Of a stretch of DNA of 36,388 bases, positions 15,252 to 23,618 are shown in pieces (the stretch's first letter is position 1; each line of letters begins with the position of its first letter). The DNA comes from Candidatus Binatia bacterium (GTDB taxonomy: Bacteria; Desulfobacterota; Binatia; UBA12015). A program made the translations under genes and the position numbers. The notes beneath the pieces are model-generated. The model did no database searches and was not told the DNA's origin. It saw nothing but the letters and a program-made list of their open reading frames with translations. The stretch spans positions 1-36,388 of the forward strand of contig JAIEPK010000554.1 in assembly GCA_019749875.1 (NCBI GenBank), read 5' to 3'.

Positions 15252-17207
15252 TCACTGCGTCGGACAGCCCGCACCACCGGTGATGCGTGCGGCCGCGGCG
15301 GCCGCGGCGCGGGCCTCGTCCGATGCGCCGTGCGTCGCGAGCGTCGCGGCGAGTCGGCAGGCGATCGCGCCGTCTCCGGGCGAGAGCTCCAGCGCACGGC
15401 GATCGTGGGCGATCGCGTCGTCGATGCGACCGGTCGCGAGATCGAGCGTCGCGAGCGCGGCGTGCATGCCGGCATCGTCCGGAGCCGCGGCCAGCGCCCT
15501 GTCGAGGTGGCGCCGGGCATCGTCGTGGCGGCCGCGTGCCGCGAGGATCGCGCCGTACTGCGCGTTCGCCTGAGGGTCGTCCGGAAGGCGGTCGAGCACG
15601 GCCGCGAAGTGGGTCGCCGCGTCGTCGGGCTGGTGCATCGCGAGCGCGACGATCCCGAGGTTGTAGTGGGTGGTGGCGACGTTGTCGGCGACCAGGTCCG
15701 GATCGAGCCAGCTCGGGGTGATCGCGAGCAGACGCCGGTAGTGCTCGCGCGCCTCGGCGAAGCGACCCTGGTCGAGCAAGGCGTCGGCGACGAACTGATG
15801 CGCGCGGTAGTTGTCGCTGGTGACGTCGGCGGCGCGCGCGAACAGCGACAGCGTGTCGTGCCACGGCAGCAGCTGCGCCCGCGTCGCGAGCACGAGCGCG
15901 AGCAGAATCCCCGCGACGGCACCGGTCGCGATCGTGCGCCGCAGCGCCGTGCGCGCCCACTCGCGCAGCGTCCACAGCAGGGCGACCTGCAGGCCCAGGA
16001 TCGGCAGGTAGGTGAAGCGGTCCGCCATCGACTGGATGCCGGCCTGGACGAAGCCGAGGACGGGCACCAGCATGCCGACGAACCACAGCCAGCCGACGAG
16101 CAGCCAGGGACGGGTACGGAGCTGCCACGCCGCGGCCGCGCTGATCGCCGTCAGCAGCGTCACCGCGCCGGCGATGGCGAGAGGCGGCCACGCGGCCGGA
16201 TAGGGATAGATCACGGCGAGTCGCGCCGGCCAGACGACCCCGCCCAGGTAGCGCGCGAGTGCGACCACGGCGTTCGCGGCGCGCATGCCGGCCGGTACGC
16301 GCAGGAAGTCGGCTCCGGCTCCGGTCTGCGTGAGATACGTGGTCGTTGCGGCTCCGAACGCGAGCGCGAAGAAGGTCCACTTCTCACGAACCAGCGTCCA
16401 CGCTTCGGCGAGCGCGGTGCGCGACGTGTCGGCGCCGGACGCGAGCCGCAGCCGGCGGAGCGGCCATACGTCGAGCAGCAGCAGCACGAACGGCAGCGTC
16501 ACGACCATCGGCTTGCTCATCAGCCCGAGCACGAAGGCGAGCAGGGCGAGCAGCGCGAAGCGCTGCTCCGCGGGGCCCGTGCGCGCCGCGCCGACGTCGT
16601 CCGGTGTGCGCTCGACGAAGCGCGCCGCCCACGCCCACAGCGCGAGCAGGAAGAAGAAGCCGCACAGCACGTCCTTACGCTCCGACACCCACGCGACCGA
16701 CTCGACGCGCAGCGGATGCCAGCCGAACAGGGCCGCGCACGCGGCGCTGGTCCATGTTGCAGCCGTCAAGCGCCGCAGCGCGAGGAACACGAGCACGACG
16801 TCGACCGCGTGCAGCAGGACGCTCGTGGCATGGTGTCCGCGCGGATCGTCGCCCCACGCGAGCGCGTCGAGCTGGTGGGAGATCCAGGTCGCGGGATGCC
16901 AGTTGCCGGTCGGATTGTCGGCACGGAAGGCCCAGGCGAGATTCTCGGCGGTCGGGCCGCCGAGCACGTGCGGCTGGTGCGCGACGTAGAGCGGGTCGTC
17001 ATAGCGCACGAACTCGAAGCCCGTCGCCGGCGCGAACAGCCACGCGGTCAGCGCGAACAGCAGCGCGGCCAGCGCGAAGCGCAGGCCCGACGGGTCGATC
17101 GCGACGTGCCGCGGCTCCGCGCCGTGCGCACGATCCCGTGTGCGCGTGTCGCCGCGTGGAGCGCGCTCGGTCCGTTTCGTCGGCCGCATCGGTCTACCGC
17201 GTGCCAT
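15252..17207 (-). CDS. Multi-pass membrane GT-C/TPR protein (TMTC-like)
   Basis: About 651 residues. After a basic N-terminal stretch come about ten to eleven membrane helices (first: LRFALAALLFALTAWLFAPA) with a GT-C-like first loop, FEFVRYDDPLYVAHQPHV, and WHPATWISHQLDALAWG. Further landmarks are FGWHPLRVESVAWVSERKDV and GLMSKPMVVTLPFVLLLLDV, common to bacterial TMTC-like proteins. From about residue 470 there are four or so TPR units (for example HYNLGIVALAMHQPDDAATH). Relatives are thought to be lipid-linked-sugar-dependent mannosyl/O-glycosyltransferases, but the bacterial function is mostly unproved. Starts at ATG 17207 or 17189 are equally possible. It is divergent from apaH. Confidence 0.8.
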   Translation of the reverse strand: MARGRPMRPTKRTERAPRGDTRTRDRAHGAEPRHVAIDPSGLRFALAALLFALTAWLFAPATGFEFVRYDDPLYVAHQPHVLGGPTAENLAWAFRADNPTGNWHPATWISHQLDALAWGDDPRGHHATSVLLHAVDVVLVFLALRRLTAATWTSAACAALFGWHPLRVESVAWVSERKDVLCGFFFLLALWAWAARFVERTPDDVGAARTGPAEQRFALLALLAFVLGLMSKPMVVTLPFVLLLLDVWPLRRLRLASGADTSRTALAEAWTLVREKWTFFALAFGAATTTYLTQTGAGADFLRVPAGMRAANAVVALARYLGGVVWPARLAVIYPYPAAWPPLAIAGAVTLLTAISAAAAWQLRTRPWLLVGWLWFVGMLVPVLGFVQAGIQSMADRFTYLPILGLQVALLWTLREWARTALRRTIATGAVAGILLALVLATRAQLLPWHDTLSLFARAADVTSDNYRAHQFVADALLDQGRFAEAREHYRRLLAITPSWLDPDLVADNVATTHYNLGIVALAMHQPDDAATHFAAVLDRLPDDPQANAQYGAILAARGRHDDARRHLDRALAAAPDDAGMHAALATLDLATGRIDDAIAHDRRALELSPGDGAIACRLAATLATHGASDEARAAAAAAARITGGAGCPTQ

Positions 17208-17473
17208 GTGAGCGCCATGCCCTCGCGGGGAGTGGGCCCCGCGCGGCTTCGCCGCGTGGAGCGAGGGTGCGCGTGCCCCCTCGTGGTGATCAACGCCGGT
17301 CGAGCTGCTGACGTCGCTCGTGCGCAACGCCTTACGCGGCTCGAAGCGTCGGCAACGTACGCAGCCGACGAGCGACCTGTCAACGCGCCGTCATGCGCGC
17401 GGTGCGCTCGCGCACGGTCCCCTCGCGGGCATCGCGATGCTAACATCGCCCGGGTTGGGGGAGAGTGCGGCGA
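17208..17473. promoter_or_regulatory. Divergent intergenic region between the TMTC-like gene and apaH
   Basis: This 266-bp space should hold both promoters. A TAACAT box at about 17440 is a possible -10 for apaH, but no matching -35 was seen. A CGTCGGC/GCCGACG hairpin (17347-17353 with 17364-17370) is present. Nothing firmer is visible. Confidence 0.3.
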
Positions 17474-18271
17474 ATGGCGACCTACGCGATCGGTGACGTT
17501 CAGGGCTGCTTCGGTATGCTGAAGCGGCTGCTCGACCGGATCGAGTTCGATCCGGCGACCGATCGCGTGCTGCTGGTCGGCGACCTCGTCAATCGTGGTC
17601 CGCAGTCGGCGGAGGTGCTGCGCTGGGCGATGCGCAACGAGAAGTCGGTGCGCGTGGTGCTCGGCAACCACGACCTCTACCTGATCGCGCGCGCTCTCGG
17701 CGCGCTCGCCCGCAAGAAGCGCGACACGCTCGACGGTGTGCTCGACGCGCGCGACCGCGGCGACATGATCGACTGGCTGCGCACGCGACCGCTGGCGTAC
17801 CGCAACAACGGCCATCTGATCGTCCACGCCGGCATCCTGCCCGCGTGGACCGCCGACGAGGCCGAGCAGCTCGCGGGCGAGGCCGAGGAGATGCTGCAGA
17901 GCAAGGACGCGGCGAAGCTGCTGTCCTCGCTCGGCGAGCCGCCGCGGAAGTGGAGCGACAAGCTGCGTGGCCTCGACCGTGTCGTCAGCATCGTGCAGGT
18001 CCTGACGCGCATGCGCACCTGCTGGAAGGACGGCGTACCGAACCTCGAGTTCAGCGGCCCGCCGGAGGAAGCGCCTGCCGGCTGCCGCGCATGGTTCGAC
18101 GTGCCGGGCCGCAAGGAGAAGGACGTCACGGTGGTGTTCGGCCACTGGGCCGCGCTCGGGCTGCACGTCGGCGAGCGCGCGATCGGCCTCGACACCGGCG
18201 CCGTGTGGGGCAACAAGCTCACGGCCATGCGGCTCAAGGACCGCACCGTGTTCCAGGAAGCCGCGCGCTAG
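17474..18271 (+). CDS. apaH: Symmetrical bis(5'-nucleosyl)-tetraphosphatase
   Basis: Metallophosphatase cleaving Ap4A to two ADP, controlling alarmone and Np4-capped RNA levels in the cytoplasm. The PPP-family motifs are clear: [12 protein letters not shown] (GDxxG), [43 protein letters not shown] and [15 protein letters not shown]. The Gln in GDVQG in place of His is common in non-enteric ApaH. GGGGAGAG lies about ten bases upstream of ATG 17474, and the start matches E. coli (MATYLIGDVHGC). The length is 265 residues, slightly short at the C-terminus. Its TAG stop falls exactly on the TA-G boundary of the MITE-like element, so the insertion may have set the present C-terminus. Confidence 0.95.
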   Translation: MATYAIGDVQGCFGMLKRLLDRIEFDPATDRVLLVGDLVNRGPQSAEVLRWAMRNEKSVRVVLGNHDLYLIARALGALARKKRDTLDGVLDARDRGDMIDWLRTRPLAYRNNGHLIVHAGILPAWTADEAEQLAGEAEEMLQSKDAAKLLSSLGEPPRKWSDKLRGLDRVVSIVQVLTRMRTCWKDGVPNLEFSGPPEEAPAGCRAWFDVPGRKEKDVTVVFGHWAALGLHVGERAIGLDTGAVWGNKLTAMRLKDRTVFQEAAR

Positions 18272-18421
18272 TGCGCCGTCGTCGAGATCGCGTCGTGCAG
18301 ATTGACGTCGATCGGCGTCCCTCGCAAGGAACATCGACGTAGGAATATCGGGAAGACTCCGAGGAGGTGTGACGCAGCGAGGGGCGGCGAGATGCGCGAT
18401 GCGATCTCGACGGCGGTGCAC
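18271..18421. mobile_element. 151-bp MITE-like element with 29-bp terminal inverted repeats
   Basis: The arm at 18271-18299 (starting GTGCGCCGTCGTCGAGATCG) is complementary to 18393-18421, with four differences in 29 positions. All four are transitions that would form G-U pairs in RNA. The element is flanked by TA on both sides (18269-18270, 18422-18423), the target of IS630/Tc1-type transposases. Its right terminus is identical for 17 bases plus TAG to the right end of the adjacent IS630 element. It carries no open frame of note. It is most simply a non-autonomous derivative mobilised by the neighbouring transposase. Confidence 0.65.
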
Positions 18422-18423
18422 TA

Positions 18424-19552
18424 GTACACCGCCGTTCAGATTGAGTAAAGTTGCTCGCGCAGCGTCCAAGGGACTATGCGACGAGTGCACGTGATCAAGC
18501 TCACGAAGCGGCAGCGGGAAGACCTGGAGGCGATCGTCGGTCGGCGATCGAACCCTGCCGGGATGGTTCGCAGGGCACGCGTGATCCTGCTGACTGCTGC
18601 GGGCGAGTCTGGAGTCACGATTGCCGAGAAGCTCGATCTCTCGATGGTGTCGGTCTCGCGCATTCGGCGGCGATTCATCGACGGTGGAGTCGAGGCCGTG
18701 GCGGAGCGGCCGAAGACCGGACGCAAGGACCATGCGGTGGCGCCAGAGGTGGAGAAGCAGATCGTCGAGCTGGCAATGTCACCGCCGCCTGCGGGTCGCA
18801 GCCGCTGGACGACGCGGCTCATCGGCAAGCAGCTGGGCCTGACGAGCGGATGCATCTCGGACATCCTGCGGCGCAACGGGATGAAGCCGCATCTCGTGCG
18901 GACGTACAAGGTGAGCCGCGATCCGGAGTTCGCCGCCAAGGTGAAGGATGTCGTCGGGCTGTACTTGAACCCACCTGAGCACGCGGTCGTGCTCAGTGTC
19001 GACGAGAAGACGTCGATTCAGGCTCTGCAACGGACGCAGCCACCGCTGCCGCTACGCTCCGGGCGCGCCGTTCGGCACACGCACGACTACAAGCGCCACG
19101 GAGTCGTCGACCTCTTCGCTGCGCTGGAGGTCGCAACGGGCAAGGTTACGCACCGCGTGAGTGACACGCACACGGGGGCCGACTTCCTTGCATTCATGAA
19201 GAAGGTCGTTCGCCAGTATCCCGGCCGTGAGCTTCACGTGTTCCTGGACAATTCGTCGACGCACGGAACCGAGGACATCCAAGCTTGGCTGACGAACAAT
19301 CCGCAGGTCCACTTCCACTACACCCCGACCAGCGCGTCGTGGCTCAATGAGGTCGAGGGATTCTTTGGCATCCTGGCCAAGCAGTCGCTCAGCCTCACCG
19401 ACTTTCCGAGCAAGCGTGCGCTACGCGACCACCTGAATGCGTACATGCGCCAGTGGAATCGCTCGCCCACGCCGTTCGAGTGGACCAAGCCCGCGAACGC
19501 CATCATCCAAAGCCACCGCAAGATGCTTAACCGTCTCTCGACGGCGGTGCAC
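18424..19552 (+). mobile_element. IS630-family insertion sequence
   Basis: The 1129-bp unit lies between TA dinucleotides at 18422-18423 and 19553-19554. The left end GTACACCGCCGTTCAGA and the inverted right end GTGCACCGCCGTCGAGA agree at 14 of 17 positions. It encodes one complete transposase. The element seems intact: full DDE triad, both ends, TA target. It abuts the MITE-like element directly, sharing one TA. Confidence 0.85.
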
Positions 19553-19555
19553 TAG
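18476..19555 (+). CDS. IS630-family transposase
   Basis: A 359-residue DDE transposase. The N-terminal part (10-140) has paired helix-turn-helix domains (GVTIAEKLDLSMVSVSRIRR and LIGKQLGLTSGCISDILRRN). The catalytic core shows the triad: Asp176 in LSVDEKTSIQAL, Asp258 in HVFLDNSSTHG and Glu294 in WLNEVEGFFGIL, with a D-to-E distance near 35 as in IS630. The length is typical for a single-frame IS630 member with no programmed frameshift. The TAG stop is made of the TA target base pair plus the first flanking G, so the coding region runs to the very end of the element. Codon use looks less GC-biased than in the surrounding genes, in keeping with horizontal origin. Confidence 0.95.
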   Translation: MRRVHVIKLTKRQREDLEAIVGRRSNPAGMVRRARVILLTAAGESGVTIAEKLDLSMVSVSRIRRRFIDGGVEAVAERPKTGRKDHAVAPEVEKQIVELAMSPPPAGRSRWTTRLIGKQLGLTSGCISDILRRNGMKPHLVRTYKVSRDPEFAAKVKDVVGLYLNPPEHAVVLSVDEKTSIQALQRTQPPLPLRSGRAVRHTHDYKRHGVVDLFAALEVATGKVTHRVSDTHTGADFLAFMKKVVRQYPGRELHVFLDNSSTHGTEDIQAWLTNNPQVHFHYTPTSASWLNEVEGFFGILAKQSLSLTDFPSKRALRDHLNAYMRQWNRSPTPFEWTKPANAIIQSHRKMLNRLSTAVH

Positions 19556-19570
19556 CGCCAGCTCGGCGCG

Positions 19571-20125
19571 TCAGCTCCCGGCGCGCTCGGTGGCGCAGTC
19601 CGGGCAGGTCGCGACGTCGCGTCCCGGCGCCCCCGGTACGAGCTTCGGCAGCGCGTGCTCGAGTGCGTGCGCGACCTTGTTGCGGGTCGCGACGAAGACG
19701 TTCTCGTCCTGCCCCGCCGGATCGGCGATGTCGCCGCCCAGGCCGGCGAAGTCGCGCAGCGTGACCACCGGCTTGTCGATCTGCTCGGCGTCACCCATCT
19801 GCGCGCGCACCATGCGCACCTGCTCCTCGGTCATCGTGATGATGAGATCCGCCTGATCGAGCAGGTGGCGGTGGCCGCGTTTCAGATCGCGTGCGACCGC
19901 GTCGGGCTCGAGGTGGATGTCGACGTCGCGCAGGACGAGGCGCGTGTCGAGCGACACCAGGCTGCCGTCGCGCGCGTACGGCGCGATGCCGCCGGACGTG
20001 ACCAGCATCGCGTCCGCCGGCACTGCATGGTCGGACAGCAAGCGGACGAGCAGATGCTCCGCCATCACGCTGCGCGAGGTGTTGGCGTGGCAGACGAAGA
20101 GGACGTGGCGGTAGGGATAGCTCAT
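19571..20125 (-). CDS. Low-molecular-weight protein tyrosine phosphatase / arsenate reductase-fold protein
   Basis: A 184-residue protein. The P-loop VCHANTSRSV (C12-x5-R18-S19) opens the protein as in LMW-PTP and ArsC-type phosphatases, and DIADPAG (Asp135-Pro136) gives the general-acid Asp. Between them is the usual alpha/beta core (DADLIITMTEEQVRMV, here QADLIITMT). The variant C-H-A-N-T-S replaces the classic C-x-G-N-x-C, so there is no second P-loop Cys. This argues against a thioredoxin-coupled arsenate reductase and for a phosphatase acting on protein or sugar phosphates. A CPDC pair near the C-terminus is unusual. ATG 20125 is chosen because it directly precedes SYPYRHVLFVC. It lies 58 bases after the SDR gene. 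Confidence 0.85.
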   Translation of the reverse strand: MSYPYRHVLFVCHANTSRSVMAEHLLVRLLSDHAVPADAMLVTSGGIAPYARDGSLVSLDTRLVLRDVDIHLEPDAVARDLKRGHRHLLDQADLIITMTEEQVRMVRAQMGDAEQIDKPVVTLRDFAGLGGDIADPAGQDENVFVATRNKVAHALEHALPKLVPGAPGRDVATCPDCATERAGS

Positions 20126-20183
20126 GGTGCGCGTGGAGCCGGAGCGCATGCGCGCGCCCCGGCTCCGTCGACGGTCGTGCCGA

Positions 20184-21119
20184 TCAGAGTCCTTCGCCCA
20201 TGACCGCGGCCATGCTCTCCTTCGCGGTGATGCCCTTCGCGAGCTCGGTCTTCAGCGCGGGGCCGAGCTTCTCCGGATCCCACGTCGCCTGCTGGCGGAC
20301 CTTGCCCACGGTGTGCCAGCCCTGCAGCAGGAACACGGTGCCGCCGCCGACGCGGAACACCTCGCCGTGCACGTCCGCGGCGTCGTCGCTCGCGAGCCAG
20401 GTGACGAGCGGTGCCACGTTCTGCGGACCCCACACGTCGAACTCGCCTTCCTTGACGTCGCCGCCCATGAGGCCGGCGGTCGACGGCGTCGCCTCGACGG
20501 TGAGACGCGTGCGCGCGAGCGGCGCGATCGCGTTCGCGGTCACGCCGTAGCGGCGCATCTCGGCGTCGATGATGATCGCCATCGCGGCGACTGCGGCCTT
20601 GCACGCGCCGTAGTTGCTCTGGCCGACGTTGCCGAGGAGCCCCGCGTCCGACGCCGTGTTGATCACGCGGCCGTTGAGCTGATTGCCCTTCTTGTGCTCC
20701 TCGCGCCAGTACGCGCACAGATGGTGCGACATGTTGTAGGCGCCCTTCAGGTGCACGGCGACGACGGCGTCCCACGACTCCTCGTCCATGTTGAAGATCA
20801 TCCGGTCGCGCAGGATGCCGGCGTTGTTGACCAGGATGTTGGCCTTGCCGAAGGTGTCGAGCGCGCACTCCAGGATGCGCTTGGCACCCTTGTGATCGGT
20901 CACGCTCTCGCCGTTCGCGATCGCGTCGCCGCCCATCTTCTTGATCTCGGCGACGACCTCCTGCGCGGGCGAGCCGGTCGGCGCGCCGCTGCCGTCGAAG
21001 TGCGCGCCGAGGTCGTTCACGACGACCTTCGCGCCGTGCTTCGCCATGAGCAGCGCTTCCTCGCGGCCGATGCCGCGGCCCGCACCGGTGATGATCGCAA
21101 CTTTCCCTTCGAGCAGCAT
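20184..21119 (-). CDS. Short-chain dehydrogenase/reductase (hydroxyacyl-CoA dehydrogenase-like)
   Basis: A 311-residue cytoplasmic SDR. The NAD(P)-binding glycine motif is TGAGRGIGRE (11-20), NNAGILRDRM (98-107) follows, and the catalytic residues are Ser157 (INTASDAG), Tyr170 and Lys174 (YGACK). VVVNDLGAHFDGSG resembles the SDR module of multifunctional beta-oxidation proteins, which act on hydroxyacyl-CoA thioesters; the extra C-terminal 60 residues (DPEKLGPALKTELAKGITAKESM) are also seen in that subgroup. The ATG at 21119 has GGAGG about nine bases upstream. The substrate remains unproved. It is followed by the phosphatase gene on the same strand. Confidence 0.88.
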   Translation of the reverse strand: MLLEGKVAIITGAGRGIGREEALLMAKHGAKVVVNDLGAHFDGSGAPTGSPAQEVVAEIKKMGGDAIANGESVTDHKGAKRILECALDTFGKANILVNNAGILRDRMIFNMDEESWDAVVAVHLKGAYNMSHHLCAYWREEHKKGNQLNGRVINTASDAGLLGNVGQSNYGACKAAVAAMAIIIDAEMRRYGVTANAIAPLARTRLTVEATPSTAGLMGGDVKEGEFDVWGPQNVAPLVTWLASDDAADVHGEVFRVGGGTVFLLQGWHTVGKVRQQATWDPEKLGPALKTELAKGITAKESMAAVMGEGL

Positions 21120-21227
21120 GTGACGCAGACCTCCCTTGAAGAATCTCTTCGACTTGACCGGATTTGCCGGGGACTTCTGCGGCGGCGCACCGTCCCGGAC
21201 GGGACGGCGGCGCGACCGCAACCCGGT

Positions 21228-21258
21228 AGGATTGCCGCAGCGTGCGACCGGATGTCAA
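21228..21258 (-). promoter_or_regulatory. Possible sigma-70 promoter of the SDR gene
   Basis: On the minus strand a perfect TTGACA (21258 to 21253) is followed after 19 bases by AATCCT (21233 to 21228), a weak -10. It lies about 110 bases before the SDR start in a gene-free space. Confidence 0.3.
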
Positions 21259-21360
21259 CCGCGGCTCGGCCGGTCGGCCGGTCCGATCGAGGCGCGGCCG
21301 CGGGCTCGCTCGTGGTTGCGGGGAGCCCGGAGCGCAGGGTTGGATCGCCGAACGACGCGA

Positions 21361-22464
21361 TCACGCCTCGGGGTCGTTCTGTGCCTTGCAGCTCTCGCTG
21401 CCGCCGCCGATTCTCGCGGCCAGCGTCGGATCGAGCTTCTTCAAGGCCTCGTAGCGCGCCGCGGCGTCGTCGACGCGGCCGGCTGCGGCGTACGCCCGCA
21501 CCAGCGCCGCCACGGCGAACGCATTCGACGGATCCCCGGCGACGCTCGCCTCGAGCTGGGTGACGGCGTCTGCGGAGCGTCGCAGGCGACCGTAGACCAC
21601 GCCGAGCCGGTAGCTGATCCACGAGCTCGTCGGCGTCGTGCGAACGGCCGTCTCCAGCTCGACCGCCGCATCGGCGAAGCGACTCTGCGAGACGAGGGCG
21701 TCGGCGAGGCCCACCCGCGCACGTGTGCCGTCGGGCTCGTCCTCGACGAGGCGGCGGAAGATGTCCTCGGCAGGCCGCGGCTCGCCCACCTTCAAGTGGG
21801 CCGACCCGAGGAGGTAGCGGCATTCGTCGGCGAGCGCGCGCTGCTCCGGCGTCGCCAGACGAATGCACGCACGCAGGGGCGCGATCGCGCTGCGCGCGTC
21901 ATCGAGCTTGACGAGCGTCGCGCCGAGCACGTACTGCGCGTCGGGCGCCTCGGGAGCGGTCCGGAGGGCGGTGCGGCTCTCTGCGGCAGCTTCGTCGTAG
22001 CGTCCGAGCCGATAGAGCGTGGAGGCGAGCGAGATGCGGCAGTGCCCGCAGTCCGGCTCGAGCGTGAGCGCCATGCGGGCTTCCCGCAGCGCGTCGTCGT
22101 TTCTCCCCAGCGCCCAGTAGCTCGGCACCATGTTGTCGTGCGGGTCCGAGGACCCGGGGGCGAGCTCGCTGGCGCGCCGGTGCGCCGCGAGTGCGGCCTC
22201 GTACTCGTGCCGGAGGTAGTGTGCCGCGCCGAGCACATCGTAGGCGTCGGCGGATCCGGGATCGGCCGCGATTCCCTGCTGCGCCTCGGCGAATGCTTCG
22301 TCGGCGCGCCCCGCCTCCACGTGGCGCAATCCCGCGTCGACGTGGGTCTTCGCCGGGCTCTCGGCGCGCACCGGAGCAGGCACGGTCAAGAGGGCGACCG
22401 CGACGACCACCCGACGCAGCGCGATGCGCTGCCCCGAGCGCAAGTTCCACAGCGGTCGTCTCAT
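21361..22464 (-). CDS. Exported tetratricopeptide-repeat protein
   Basis: A 367-residue protein with a Sec signal (RIALRRVVVAVALLTVPAPVRA, cleavage near residue 34), followed by about eight to nine TPR units across residues 38-350 (for example AYDVLGAAHYLRHEYEAALA, ISYRLGVVYGRLRRSADAVT). It therefore works in the periplasm or at the envelope as a protein-binding scaffold. A CGHC pair sits at about 122-126 in one repeat. The ATG at 22464 has GGAGGG upstream. It lies 75 bases after the zinc-ribbon gene on the same strand, so it may be read through from the ku operon, but no functional link is apparent. The partner is unknown. Confidence 0.85.
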   Translation of the reverse strand: MRRPLWNLRSGQRIALRRVVVAVALLTVPAPVRAESPAKTHVDAGLRHVEAGRADEAFAEAQQGIAADPGSADAYDVLGAAHYLRHEYEAALAAHRRASELAPGSSDPHDNMVPSYWALGRNDDALREARMALTLEPDCGHCRISLASTLYRLGRYDEAAAESRTALRTAPEAPDAQYVLGATLVKLDDARSAIAPLRACIRLATPEQRALADECRYLLGSAHLKVGEPRPAEDIFRRLVEDEPDGTRARVGLADALVSQSRFADAAVELETAVRTTPTSSWISYRLGVVYGRLRRSADAVTQLEASVAGDPSNAFAVAALVRAYAAAGRVDDAAARYEALKKLDPTLAARIGGGSESCKAQNDPEA

Positions 22465-22539
22465 TCTCCGACCCTCCCCAGCCGGCCGACGTTCGAGAGC
22501 AAGAGTCGGCGTTCGGAGCCGGGAAGATGAGGGTTGGTC

Positions 22540-22776
22540 TCAGGCCAGGCGACCGAACGAGCGCCGCCCGCAGCCGGGACACAACGCGCGACCGCCCTGG
22601 CCCTCGACGCCGGCTGCGAGGACCCGCCAGCCGAGGCTGCCGAGCAGCGCCGGCTCCGCGGTGACGACGCTGCAGCCGCACCCGGCGCACGTGAACACCG
22701 GACGGTGCTCGCTCGCGAGGCTCGAAGACGAGGAAGGCTGCTGTGCTCTGCCGTAGGAGTACAGGTCGAGAGTCAT
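22540..22776 (-). CDS. Small zinc-ribbon protein downstream of ku
   Basis: A 78-residue protein starting at ATG 22776 with GAGG eight bases upstream, 14 bases after the ku stop. The N-terminal 25 residues are Ser-rich and flexible (QQPSSSSSLASEH). The rest has two Cys pairs, CAGC (30-33, then another Cys at 35) and CPGC (66-69), about 32 residues apart and enclosing a small beta-rich segment (SLGWRVLAAGVEG): a zinc-ribbon. Codon third positions are strongly GC, supporting real coding. No family was recognised. The position suggests co-expression with Ku and possibly a nucleic-acid- or protein-binding accessory role. Confidence 0.7.
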   Translation of the reverse strand: MTLDLYSYGRAQQPSSSSSLASEHRPVFTCAGCGCSVVTAEPALLGSLGWRVLAAGVEGQGGRALCPGCGRRSFGRLA

Positions 22777-22790
22777 GTCGTGGTCCTCGA

Positions 22791-23618
22791 TCAGGCGGCC
22801 TTGCGCGCGCGCGCGGACTTCTTGCGGGGCTTGGTCGTCTTCTTGGCGTCGCCCTTCAGGCTGTCCTTCAAGGCCTGCATGAGATCGACGACCTTGCCCG
22901 CCGGCTTTGCGGCGGCTCCCTCGCCGACATCGAATTTGGGCTTGCCCTCGATCAGCTTCTCGACCGCCTTGCGGTAGGCGTTGGGATGCGCGGCTGGATC
23001 CCACCTCTCGGTCATCTGCTCGATCAGGGTGGCGGCCATCTTGACCTCTGCCGGCTTGGCGGCGAGCTCCTTGACGGCGAGCTTGCGCGGATCGCGGAGC
23101 TCCGCCGCGCTGCGCATCACCTCGAGCGAGAGGATGCCGGAGCTCGGTACCAGTGCCGCGAGGAGCGGGCGCGTGCGCATGTAGAAGCGCGCGATGCCGA
23201 CCTTGCCGGTCTCGTCGAGCGCACGCCGCAGGACGCCGTACGCCTTCGCGCCGCCCTTGGCCGGGGTCACGTAGTAGGGCTTCTCGAACAGCAGTGGGTC
23301 GAGCGCCTTCGCATCGACGAACTGCAGGATCTCGATCGTACGCTCGCCTTCACCGAGCTCCTTCTGGACCTCGTCGAGCTCTTCCGCTTCGACCACCGCG
23401 TAGCGGCCCTTCGACACCTCGTAGCCGCGCACGATCTCCGAGCTCGGCACCTCGCGGTTCTCCCTGCTGCAGAACTTCCGGTAGCGGATCGGTGCCAGGT
23501 CTTTGCGGTGCAGCTGATGGAAGTGCACCCGCTCGGCCGCCTCGAGCGCGGCGTGAAGGCCGACGGGGATGGTGACGAGGCCGAAGGAGAGCTGCCCGGA
23601 CCAGATCGCGCGCGCCAT
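22791..23618 (-). CDS. ku: Bacterial non-homologous end-joining protein Ku
   Basis: A 275-residue Ku homologue that binds broken DNA ends as a ring-shaped dimer and recruits the ligase LigD. The start MARAIWSGQLSFGLVTIPVGLHAA is diagnostic, followed by FHQLHRKDLAPIRYRKFC, VSKGRYAVVEAEELDEV, IEILQFVDAKALDPLLFEKPYYV and the late MTERWDPAAHPNAYRKAVEKLI. The Ku core ends near 245 and a Lys/Arg-rich tail (KKTTKPRKKSARARKAA) follows, as in other bacterial Ku proteins where the tail aids DNA binding and threading. No ligD gene lies in the window. The ATG at 23618 begins at the conserved position; no strong ribosome-binding site is seen. Confidence 0.95.
   Translation of the reverse strand: MARAIWSGQLSFGLVTIPVGLHAALEAAERVHFHQLHRKDLAPIRYRKFCSRENREVPSSEIVRGYEVSKGRYAVVEAEELDEVQKELGEGERTIEILQFVDAKALDPLLFEKPYYVTPAKGGAKAYGVLRRALDETGKVGIARFYMRTRPLLAALVPSSGILSLEVMRSAAELRDPRKLAVKELAAKPAEVKMAATLIEQMTERWDPAAHPNAYRKAVEKLIEGKPKFDVGEGAAAKPAGKVVDLMQALKDSLKGDAKKTTKPRKKSARARKAA

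Noticed and set aside
15330-17522. 730-codon plus-strand frame
   Set aside because: Antisense to the TMTC-like membrane protein; no recognisable motif.
18405-18424. 20-bp direct repeat of 19536-19555 as a target-site duplication
   Set aside because: IS630 duplicates only TA; the repeat is the element terminus itself.
18271-19552. Reading the whole region as one IS with its left end at 18271
   Set aside because: The interior TA with matching ends on both sides at 18422-18424, and the shared right-end sequence, fit two abutting elements better.
19571-20125. Calling this an arsenate reductase (arsC)
   Set aside because: The second P-loop Cys is missing and no arsenic genes flank it; only the fold is supported.
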